A stretch of DNA of 13,558 nt from CAYGDT01 sp964348745 (lineage in GTDB: Bacteria; Patescibacteriota; Gracilibacteria; Peribacterales; Peribacteraceae). A program made the position numbers and the translations under genes. Below, piece by piece: positions 1 through 6,143 of the stretch. The first letter of the stretch is position 1; each line of letters begins with the position of its first letter. The notes under the pieces are model-generated. The model worked only from the letters and a program-made list of their open reading frames with translations, did no database searches and was not told the DNA's origin. Where the stretch lies: NCBI GenBank assembly GCA_964348745.1, contig CAYGDT010000040.1, forward strand, positions 1-13,558. Direction: 5' to 3'.

Positions 1-92
1 ATATATATTAGTCAATTATCATTTAAATGCGCATTGAATGCAAAATTTGGTCTAGACAGGCGCATTCAGTGTCAGTAGTATCCCGTTGCAGC

Positions 93-1010
93 ATGCCTCT
101 CTCCTTCCAACATCTCACGTCCACCAAGCAACTCACTCGAGAAGATATGGACGCCATTTTGGCAACGGCGCTCAAGATGGAGGATGTCATGAAAGCGGGA
201 GGAAGTGATCTTCTCAAAGGCAAAGTTCTCGCCTCGCTCTTCTACGAACCTTCCACCAGAACGCGACTCAGTTTCGAGACAGCCGCACTGAGGCTCGGTT
301 GCGGTGTTGTTACGGCAGAGGGAATTCAGTTCAGCTCCATGTTCAAAGGCGAGACCATCGAAGACACTATCATGATGGCATCGCAATACGCCGATATCAT
401 TGTCATGCGTCACCCAGAGGCAGGGAGCGCCGATAAGGCTGCCCGTGTCGCTACTGTTCCATTTATCAATGCAGGTGACGGTCCTGCGCAGCACCCAACG
501 CAAGCGCTGCTGGATTTGCTGACCATTCAAAAAGAAATGGGACGGCTGGATGGGCTGACGGTGGCGTTTGCAACAGATCCTCTCCACTCGCGTACCATTA
601 AATCTCTTGCGCTGATACTCAGTCACTATAAGCCAAAATCCTATATTTTTATCAGCCCCGAAAGCCTGCAACCTGACAAGGATTTTCTTGCCGAAATCAA
701 ATCGCACGGTGTGTCATGCACCATAACAAAAGATTTCGACGCCATGCATGACGCAGACGTTCTGTATATGAATCGTTTACAGGAAGAGCGCTTTGATGAT
801 CACGACGAATTCCAACGTCTGCGCAAAAAATACATTCTCACCGCGGACATGTTGAAAGGGTCCAATACATTGATCATGGATCCCCTTCCGCGGGTTGATG
901 AAATCGATGTGAGTGTCGATGCATTGCCGAACGCAGCATACTTCAGGCAGGTTCGTAACGGACTCTATGTCCGCATGGCGCTTCTGGCTATGCTTCTTGG
1001 GAAGGCATGA
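93..1010 (+). CDS. pyrB: Aspartate carbamoyltransferase catalytic subunit
   Basis: Catalyses carbamoyl phosphate + L-aspartate to N-carbamoyl-aspartate, the committed step of cytoplasmic pyrimidine synthesis. From the chosen start the protein has 305 residues (E. coli PyrB has about 311). Visible motifs are the carbamoyl-phosphate loop STRT (54-57) followed by LSFE, the 80s-loop lysine in FKGET (K85), RHPE (106-109), HPTQ (134-137), NRLQEER (around R228) and PLPRVDEI (264-271). The ATG at 93 is preferred over an upstream in-frame ATG at 27, because homology begins at about residue 5 of the shorter form and the 22 extra residues look unrelated to the family. No Shine-Dalgarno sequence precedes it. 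The residue before PLPR is Asp where E. coli has His, a mild oddity. No regulatory subunit (pyrI) follows. The stop overlaps the pyrC start by 4 bp, implying one operon with translational coupling. Family assignment is very secure; the start is moderately so. Confidence 0.95.
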   Translation: MPLSFQHLTSTKQLTREDMDAILATALKMEDVMKAGGSDLLKGKVLASLFYEPSTRTRLSFETAALRLGCGVVTAEGIQFSSMFKGETIEDTIMMASQYADIIVMRHPEAGSADKAARVATVPFINAGDGPAQHPTQALLDLLTIQKEMGRLDGLTVAFATDPLHSRTIKSLALILSHYKPKSYIFISPESLQPDKDFLAEIKSHGVSCTITKDFDAMHDADVLYMNRLQEERFDDHDEFQRLRKKYILTADMLKGSNTLIMDPLPRVDEIDVSVDALPNAAYFRQVRNGLYVRMALLAMLLGKA

Positions 1011-2215
1011 CTTCTACCCCGATCACCGGCGGCACGCTCCTCTTTCCTGGACTCATCGATTGTCACGTGCACTTTCGCGAACCGGGATACGAACACAAAG
1101 CTACGATGGCAACCGAAGCCGCGTCCGCCCGCGCGGGTGGTATCACATGTGTTTGTGAGATGCCCAATACCGATCCGCCCTGTGTAACAATCGATGCTCT
1201 CCGACAGAAAATACGCATAGCCGATACAATCACCGATTGTGACATTCGTTTCTTTTTCGGCATGACCGATGCGTCCCATATCGAAGAGTTTCGTACGGCA
1301 TGGAACGAGCCGGATCTGCGCCGAAGGCTCTGCGGCGTTAAATTGTATCTGGATCACAGTACCGGCGATCAAAAAGTCGACGGCGGCATTGTCGAGGAGA
1401 TCTTCCGCACCTGTGCCGAGCTTGATGCTCCTCTCGTTGCGCATTGCGAGGACAGCGCGATGAATGATGCAGCCGCACAGTTCATCCAAAAAAGCGGAGC
1501 ACGCGATACCATCATGCATGACGTGTCTCTGCATTCACTGATGCGTCCTTGCGCATCAGAAGAGAAGGCAATTGCCTACGCTATCGATCTGACAAAGCAA
1601 CACGGAACACGTTTCCATGTTGCACATCTTTCCACCGCAGCCGGAATCGATCTGGTGCGCAGCGCAAAAAAGAACGGGGTAGCCGTCACATGCGAAGTGG
1701 CCCCCCACCATCTCTTTCTCACACTCGATGACTACGCCTCACTCGGAACGCTTGGCAAAATGAATCCGCCCCTGCGCACACACAAAGATCAGCAAGCTCT
1801 CTGGAATGGTATCGCAGACGGTACGGTCGATTGCATAGCAACCGACCACGCGCCGCACACGCTCAAAGAAAAAAATGCAGGAGATCCCTTACAAGCACCA
1901 TCGGGCGTTCCCGGCGTGCAAACCATGTTGCCACTCCTCCTCACCGTTGCAGGCGGCGGCTGGCCGCACCCGTCATCCACTCGTCCGGATATTCGGATAT
2001 TCGGATATTCTGATATCACCCGCCTCTGCTTTGAAAACCCCAACCGAATCTTTGCCCTCGGGAAGAAAGACCCCGCGCAAGATTCGCATGCAGACAGAGT
2101 TATCATCGATCCCACTATTTCCTACGTCATCCACGCTGCCGACTTGCATTCCAAGTGCGGCTGGACGCCGTATGAGGGTTGGAACGTGCGAGGGAAGGTT
2201 GTAGATGTGCGATGA
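1007..2215 (+). CDS. pyrC: Dihydroorotase
   Basis: Zinc amidohydrolase that cyclises N-carbamoyl-aspartate to dihydroorotate, the step after PyrB. The 402-residue protein shows the metal motif DCHVHFREPG (18-27; H20, H22), a GVKLYL lysine (K112) placed like the carbamylated metal-bridging lysine of CAD-type enzymes, VAHCED (H146), VAHLST (H206), KMNPPLR (251-257) and the catalytic ATDHAPH (D280). The metal motif comes only about 17 residues from the start, whereas many family members have roughly 40-60 residues before it. The small N-terminal beta-sandwich half is therefore missing or reduced. The start is fixed by the ATGA overlap with pyrB, with a weak GGGAAGG just upstream. An extra loop of about 12 residues around 318-337 is partly encoded by an 8-bp tandem repeat. 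No other pyrimidine gene follows in the window. The assignment is secure; class I versus CAD-like subclass is an inference from K112. Confidence 0.93.
   Translation: MTSTPITGGTLLFPGLIDCHVHFREPGYEHKATMATEAASARAGGITCVCEMPNTDPPCVTIDALRQKIRIADTITDCDIRFFFGMTDASHIEEFRTAWNEPDLRRRLCGVKLYLDHSTGDQKVDGGIVEEIFRTCAELDAPLVAHCEDSAMNDAAAQFIQKSGARDTIMHDVSLHSLMRPCASEEKAIAYAIDLTKQHGTRFHVAHLSTAAGIDLVRSAKKNGVAVTCEVAPHHLFLTLDDYASLGTLGKMNPPLRTHKDQQALWNGIADGTVDCIATDHAPHTLKEKNAGDPLQAPSGVPGVQTMLPLLLTVAGGGWPHPSSTRPDIRIFGYSDITRLCFENPNRIFALGKKDPAQDSHADRVIIDPTISYVIHAADLHSKCGWTPYEGWNVRGKVVDVR
1987..2018 (+). repeat. 8-bp direct repeat inside pyrC
   Basis: Three exact head-to-tail copies of GGATATTC (1987-1994, 1995-2002, 2003-2010) are followed by a degraded fourth copy, TGATATCA. 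The repeat lies inside pyrC and encodes residues about 327-338. Because the unit is not a multiple of three, gain or loss of one copy would shift the frame and truncate PyrC. It sits in a loop region longer than in typical dihydroorotases, so the loop probably arose by repeat expansion. Confidence 0.9.
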
Positions 2216-2299
2216 TTCGATTTGCTACTGACATACATGTACATTTGTTATTTCCTATATACTAATCTAAATTGGCGTTTCAGTTAGGAATTCGATTAC

Positions 2300-2327
2300 T
2301 TGACATAAATAAATTAGTATTTATAAT
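2300..2327 (+). promoter_or_regulatory. Sigma70-type promoter for the dockerin-protein gene
   Basis: A perfect -35 box TTGACA (2300-2305), a 16-bp spacer and a perfect -10 box TATAAT (2322-2327) lie in AT-rich DNA. Transcription would begin near 2334, leaving an untranslated leader of about 20 nt before the ATG at 2354. The leader has no Shine-Dalgarno sequence; it contains ACCTCC (2341-2346), which matches rather than complements the usual 16S rRNA tail. This is the strongest promoter visible in the window. Confidence 0.85.
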
Positions 2328-2353
2328 ACACTAAATTCTTACCTCCTGCATTC

Positions 2354-3640
2354 ATGGCTAAAGCTTCTCCTCGAAAACTTCGGATCGAATCTCTTGAGAA
2401 CCGAAGGCTTCTCTCGGGCACCCCAGGAAATACGTACCCTGTTTCAGACTATGCTGAGGTCGGAACGGAAATCAATAACACGAATGGGGAAGTTCGCGAA
2501 GCGGTGTCCGCCGATCACGGTGCACTCGATGCGGTTTTTGCAGAGATTGGCGCGGAAGGGGAAGGAGTGGATCAGAAAGAGGACGTGAATGACGACGGAA
2601 AAGTCACGCCGCTGGATGCCCTCATTGTTGTGAATACCATCAACACGAGTGGCTCCGGGGAAGTGGAACTCGGACTGCCACCGGGCACGCAAAACAGGCG
2701 GTCTGAAAACAAGGATGTGAATGATGATGGATCCGTGACGCCGATCGATGTCCTCGTGATCGTAAATGAGCTCAATGCGCGGGTGGCACAGCAGGTGCCA
2801 GAGACTCCCGTCGCGACGTTGCAGCTTCAACACAGTTTTCTGGCGGATGAAGATAACGGAATCCCGGTTCATGAAGACTATCAAACCAGACTGATCAGCT
2901 TTTCTTTCGTGCACACGGGCGATCCGGTGGACGTGACCGCTCTCAAGGTAGAAATGGACGGGTGGGAGAATGTCGAAGCATTCACAACGACTCTGCAGAG
3001 AGATTATGAGGTGACGCAAGTATTGCGCACAACGGAGTTTGACGTTGTGGACGCTGGCGACGGCACATTGTATGTTCGCATTCCTGTCGTCCCCCATACT
3101 CTCGATGCACGTAACTCGGTCGCGATCTATTCAGTTGGGGCCGACACGCAGCCCGGGACTGCAGGAAATGCCATTGGTAATGTTAGGTTGATTGGAGTGG
3201 AATCGGATAAGCCCGTCCAAATCGCCCGGGCGCTTAGCGGTACTCCGGGGGAAGCGGGACCGTTCCCAATTCTTCAGCAGCAGCTGCCTTCCTCGAAGAT
3301 TGTATGCACGGACGAAGGAGCGCTCTGCTCGGTCGATGCACCCAACGGGCTCTGGCTTTTCGATATCCATTTCCAAACGACCAATGTGCCGACAGGGCCG
3401 ATGCAAGTCTTGATCGATGATGTGCCCATGGGGATCGTGTCTTCCCTCGATAACAATTCCCATTCATGGCGCTTGGACCCCTCATGGACCGTCTGGCAGA
3501 ACGTTCGTTCCGGAACATTCACCGTGAAGATCGTGACCCCTGGTGCGACGTTGCTAGAAGATCATACATTTCTGGCTTTTGTCGAAAGTTCCGGGCCCAT
3601 GGCGGGAGAAATTCCCGATACGGATTTTATTGAAGGATAA
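2354..3640 (+). CDS. Secreted-type protein with N-terminal LEPR-like motif and dockerin-type repeats
   Basis: A 428-residue protein, probably exported or surface-associated. The N-terminus has a basic stretch followed by LRIESLENRRLLSG (9-22). This matches the pattern of the LEPR-XLL motif found at the N-termini of many Planctomycetes surface proteins, and it replaces a classical signal peptide here. Two calcium-loop repeats follow, DVNDDGKVTPLDALIVVN (77-94) and DVNDDGSVTPIDVLVIVN (121-138). Both have the spacing of dockerin type I EF-like loops and the V(T/S)PxDxLxxxN wording common in Planctomycetes. The repeats are separated by a Gly/Pro/Ser linker. Residues about 150-428 look beta-rich, lack Cys except near 320-330, and resemble no enzyme I recognise; there is no TM segment or C-terminal anchor. 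The gene is monocistronic, with its own consensus promoter, and ends 15 bp from the convergent ATP-grasp gene. Dockerin and N-terminal motif calls are confident; function is unknown, and transfer from Planctomycetes is an inference. Confidence 0.85.
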   Translation: MAKASPRKLRIESLENRRLLSGTPGNTYPVSDYAEVGTEINNTNGEVREAVSADHGALDAVFAEIGAEGEGVDQKEDVNDDGKVTPLDALIVVNTINTSGSGEVELGLPPGTQNRRSENKDVNDDGSVTPIDVLVIVNELNARVAQQVPETPVATLQLQHSFLADEDNGIPVHEDYQTRLISFSFVHTGDPVDVTALKVEMDGWENVEAFTTTLQRDYEVTQVLRTTEFDVVDAGDGTLYVRIPVVPHTLDARNSVAIYSVGADTQPGTAGNAIGNVRLIGVESDKPVQIARALSGTPGEAGPFPILQQQLPSSKIVCTDEGALCSVDAPNGLWLFDIHFQTTNVPTGPMQVLIDDVPMGIVSSLDNNSHSWRLDPSWTVWQNVRSGTFTVKIVTPGATLLEDHTFLAFVESSGPMAGEIPDTDFIEG

Positions 3641-3649
3641 CGTTAACGT
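3640..3649. repeat. 10-bp palindrome between convergent genes
   Basis: The perfect palindrome ACGTTAACGT begins at the last base of the dockerin-gene stop codon. Only 15 bp separate the two convergent stop codons here, and no U-tailed terminator hairpin is visible on either strand. It may be chance. Confidence 0.4.
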
Positions 3650-3655
3650 GCCGTC

Positions 3656-4519
3656 TCACCAGGTCTCCACATACTCTACAATCTCTCGGGCAACATTAAC
3701 GCCCGTTGCCTTTGTAAACGCTTTGAATTCCGGACAACGATTGATCTCCAGCAGGTAAAACGCATCGCCGACTCTGGCGATATCCACACCACCGATGGAA
3801 ATACCCTGCTGAGCACAGAGAGCGATCGCCTCTTGTTCTATGCGGGCGGGGAGCTTGGAAGCACTAAACCGCGCACCCGCGGCGTAGTTGGCGATCTGCG
3901 ATCCTTCCGCGGGAGTTTTTAAAACGACGCCGAGCGATCTGGTCCCGATAACAAACACCCGAAACTCCTCGTCGATAGGGAGCAGCGGTTGCACCAAAAC
4001 ATCATCCGTATTGCCTGCAACAAACGATTCCAGTTCTTTCTGCGTTGTCATGATCGTCACTCCTTCGCCGTGGCGTCCCTCCACGGGTTTACTGAGAAGC
4101 GGCAGACGAAGCCCGAATGCCTGCGGGTCAAACGTCGCGCCCGCTGAGAGGAATACCGTCTCAATATTGGAGATGTTTTTCAGCGTGGTCGCCGGCATCG
4201 AAAGCATTTTATGGTAATTGCTGATGATGCTTAGCGGTGTATCGGTTGCGGGAATGTTCCAATGCTTGGCAAGCAGCGCAAGCGCGATGACGGTCTCGCG
4301 CTGTCCGCGCGTGCGACGGAAAATAATACGGCCACTGCGCAGCGCCTCGCGGATACTTTTTCCGTTATACCAAACATCGGCTTCTTTCGTTTCCAAAATA
4401 AGTGTCAGGTGTGCGGCATCGAGAAACTGCACAGGGATTCCCGCGAGATCCGCTTCGGCAAGGAGCATATCCTCCTCCTCTTTCCTGTCGGAACCGATGA
4501 TAAAAAGCGTCGGGGTCAT
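3656..4519 (-). CDS. RimK-like ATP-grasp ligase
   Basis: An ATP-grasp ligase of 287 residues. These enzymes join a carboxylate to an amine through an acyl-phosphate; RimK, LysX and related members typically use glutamate or similar amino acids. The N-terminal pre-ATP-grasp region (1-100) is followed by the nucleotide-binding lysine in LLSKPVEGRHGEG (K144), the adenine-contacting region VLVQPLLPIDEEFRVFV (175-190) and the magnesium-binding triad region GGVDIARVGDAFYLLEIN (D246, E258, N260). The ATG overlaps the TGA of the upstream amidohydrolase gene by 4 bp, so the pair is probably translationally coupled. It is the third and last gene of the minus-strand operon. The acceptor substrate cannot be read from sequence: ribosomal protein S6 (RimK), a LysW-like carrier (not seen here), a small peptide or a coenzyme tail are all possible. 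The fold call is firm, the substrate unknown. Confidence 0.86.
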   Translation of the reverse strand: MTPTLFIIGSDRKEEEDMLLAEADLAGIPVQFLDAAHLTLILETKEADVWYNGKSIREALRSGRIIFRRTRGQRETVIALALLAKHWNIPATDTPLSIISNYHKMLSMPATTLKNISNIETVFLSAGATFDPQAFGLRLPLLSKPVEGRHGEGVTIMTTQKELESFVAGNTDDVLVQPLLPIDEEFRVFVIGTRSLGVVLKTPAEGSQIANYAAGARFSASKLPARIEQEAIALCAQQGISIGGVDIARVGDAFYLLEINRCPEFKAFTKATGVNVAREIVEYVETW

Positions 4520-5289
4520 GCTTGTAATGTACAGAAACGCTCGTAGAAACTATCAAACATTTCCTGCAGGAGACAACGCATCTCGGTGATCTTTCCGGGA
4601 ATCGGCTCGAGCGTTTTGGAATCGACATAGAGTCCCTGACTGATCTCAATCTGCATTCCCGGTACGAGAAACGGCGGAATCCTGCGGCGGTGGCAGTGGT
4701 GCGCGAGCACGTAGCCGCCGACGTACGGCGTGTTGATGCCGACGGAGAAGCCGCGTTCCTCCAAAAAGTCGCGGAGGAAAATCGTTTGCTGGCGATTGCA
4801 CGTCGAGTAGCGGCGATTGCCAATATTGAAATCCGGCCGACGTTCGCCCGCGTCTTTTTTCATTGCCGGCCCGAACGGCAGATAGGAGTGACAGTCGAAG
4901 AGGAATTCAACCTTCGGCATGACTGCGTCGAGCTCTTCGTGGTAGGGATCGTGATACGCGGCAATCAACTGTTCCATGAGTTCCTCGGTGGGTTGCGTCT
5001 TGTAAATATTCCTCCCGTCTTGCGCGGTGAACACCACGACGCCGTCGTTGCCCATGTGGTATTCCTTGGCGATATCATCGGGCGCGCGGTTCACATCGAC
5101 AAAAACGCGACATACCTTTCCGCTGACGGCGAAGTACCCCTTCATGTCGTAGACCTGATCAGTATACAAATCGGTGTATCCTTTAATCTCTGCCTCGCTC
5201 AGGGCCACGTTGCCGAGAACTTCCTTTGGAACTTGCAGGCTGGCATGCGGCACAGAAATGAGGATCGGTCGTGGTGAGGTGCCATTCAT
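4516..5289 (-). CDS. N-formylglutamate amidohydrolase-family hydrolase
   Basis: A 257-residue protein of the N-formylglutamate amidohydrolase (FGase) family, predicted to be a cytoplasmic metal-dependent amide hydrolase. Supporting motifs are SVPHAS (12-17), D44 in the DQVY segment, FVDVNRAPDD (63-72), YHDPYH (112-117), FDCHSY (131-136), RPDFNIGNR (151-159), YVGGYVLAHH (189-198) and MQIEISQGLY (212-221). The Arg/Asn-rich RPDFNIGNR and VDVNRAP segments are typical of carboxylate recognition in this family. No histidine-degradation gene (hut) is near, so the classical role in histidine catabolism is unlikely. The start lies 1 bp after the MscS-like stop, and the end overlaps the ATP-grasp start by 4 bp. 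An amide hydrolase next to an amide-forming ligase suggests opposed or processing roles on a glutamyl-type conjugate; that is inference. No Shine-Dalgarno sequence is visible. Confidence 0.82.
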   Translation of the reverse strand: MNGTSPRPILISVPHASLQVPKEVLGNVALSEAEIKGYTDLYTDQVYDMKGYFAVSGKVCRVFVDVNRAPDDIAKEYHMGNDGVVVFTAQDGRNIYKTQPTEELMEQLIAAYHDPYHEELDAVMPKVEFLFDCHSYLPFGPAMKKDAGERRPDFNIGNRRYSTCNRQQTIFLRDFLEERGFSVGINTPYVGGYVLAHHCHRRRIPPFLVPGMQIEISQGLYVDSKTLEPIPGKITEMRCLLQEMFDSFYERFCTLQA

Positions 5290-5290
5290 G

Positions 5291-6118
5291 TTAGCGTTTG
5301 CTGTAGGCGTGCGTCAGAAAATGCGCAGCGGGAAGTACTTTGACTCCCGCAGCGGTCTCCAGAACAACGCTCGTCAGTGTGAACTCCTTCACCTTTCCGC
5401 TCTCGCCGTCGATCTGCACCGTGTCTCCAAGCGAAATCTGGCGGCGAATCTGCTGGCATGCCGTTGCATTGTCGATCAGCGTGCGCGCACCGAGCGCGGC
5501 GCCGATGCCGACCATGAGTAACAGGACGGAAACGATCGTCACGAGACCGTTTAAGACGTAGTGCAAGCTGAAACCCAGCTGGTCGATTGCAGCGACAAAC
5601 ACGAAGACAAGCACGGTGAGCTGCACCGCTTTTCCCACGTATTTTTTGTAGGATATCTCCATTTTCCCCATCGCCTGCAGCGTCAGCATTTGCAGAAACT
5701 TGGCAAGCAGCATGCCGAAGATGACGATCAGAATGGAAACGATCACTTGCGGGATATACCCCGTGACGATCGAAAGCCCTTCGCTGACTTGCGTCAGCTG
5801 GAGCGTGTCTGCTGCAACGATCAGCGTCAGAAGCACGACCATCCAGAATACGAGCCAGCCGATGATGGCGCTTGGACCGCTGGTGATGCCGATACCACGA
5901 AGGATGCTCTGCAGCGGCGTCTTCGCCGCAAGTTTGTCTATTGCAAAAAAGTTGAGAACCCAGAGCACGATGTGGTGGATCAATACGGCGACGATCCAAC
6001 CGACAAACACGACGACAATGGCAAACAGAATCTCGGGAAGCAGCCCCCATACCTTGTCATAGGCGGAAGCGAGGCTCTCGCTGAGCATAAGTTGAAAGCG
6101 TTCGAAAACGGCGTTCAT
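5291..6118 (-). CDS. MscS-like membrane protein with conserved TM-helix repeats
   Basis: A 275-residue inner-membrane protein with about five hydrophobic helices (roughly 26-50, 84-104, 118-140, 163-181, 189-210). The segment LLPEILFAIVVVFVGWIVAV and the later repeated units match the conserved TM-helix family associated with small mechanosensitive channels. After the last helix, QISLGDTVQIDGESGKV (228-243) reads like the MscS beta-domain motif. The protein stops soon after it at residue 275, without the large MscS C-terminal cage. The likely role is a small ion channel or osmotic-release pore. It is the first gene of the three-gene minus-strand operon, followed after 1 bp by the FGase-like gene. 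A TACAAT box lies exactly 7 nt upstream of the ATG with no Shine-Dalgarno sequence, suggesting a leaderless transcript. Channel function is inferred from family resemblance. Confidence 0.8.
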   Translation of the reverse strand: MNAVFERFQLMLSESLASAYDKVWGLLPEILFAIVVVFVGWIVAVLIHHIVLWVLNFFAIDKLAAKTPLQSILRGIGITSGPSAIIGWLVFWMVVLLTLIVAADTLQLTQVSEGLSIVTGYIPQVIVSILIVIFGMLLAKFLQMLTLQAMGKMEISYKKYVGKAVQLTVLVFVFVAAIDQLGFSLHYVLNGLVTIVSVLLLMVGIGAALGARTLIDNATACQQIRRQISLGDTVQIDGESGKVKEFTLTSVVLETAAGVKVLPAAHFLTHAYSKR

Positions 6119-6125
6119 GCTATTT

Positions 6126-6131
6126 ATTGTA
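6126..6131 (-). promoter_or_regulatory. -10 box for the MscS/FGase/ATP-grasp operon
   Basis: TACAAT on the minus strand ends exactly 7 nt before the ATG at 6118, so transcription should begin at or next to the start codon. No convincing -35 hexamer was found at the usual distance, and no ribosome-binding site fits in the remaining bases. Confidence 0.5.
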
Positions 6132-6143
6132 GCAGCAACCTTC

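Noticed and set aside
36..67. 7-bp inverted repeat TGAATGC/GCATTCA upstream of pyrB as a regulatory hairpin
   Set aside because: The arms are short with a long loop, and there is no U tract or recognisable PyrR or attenuator element.
27..92. N-terminal extension of PyrB from ATG 27
   Set aside because: The 22 extra residues have no family counterpart, and the ATG at 93 gives the expected length.
72..707. Minus-strand open frame of 211 codons
   Set aside because: Antisense shadow of pyrB with no recognisable domain.
2354..3640. Whole window is from a planctomycete
   Set aside because: Only this gene carries the Planctomycetes signature; the other genes and the tight spacing do not suggest it, though a phylogeny was not possible.
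4690..5277. Plus-strand open frame of 195 codons
   Set aside because: It lies antisense to the FGase-like gene, whose motifs are clear; no family resemblance or start signal.
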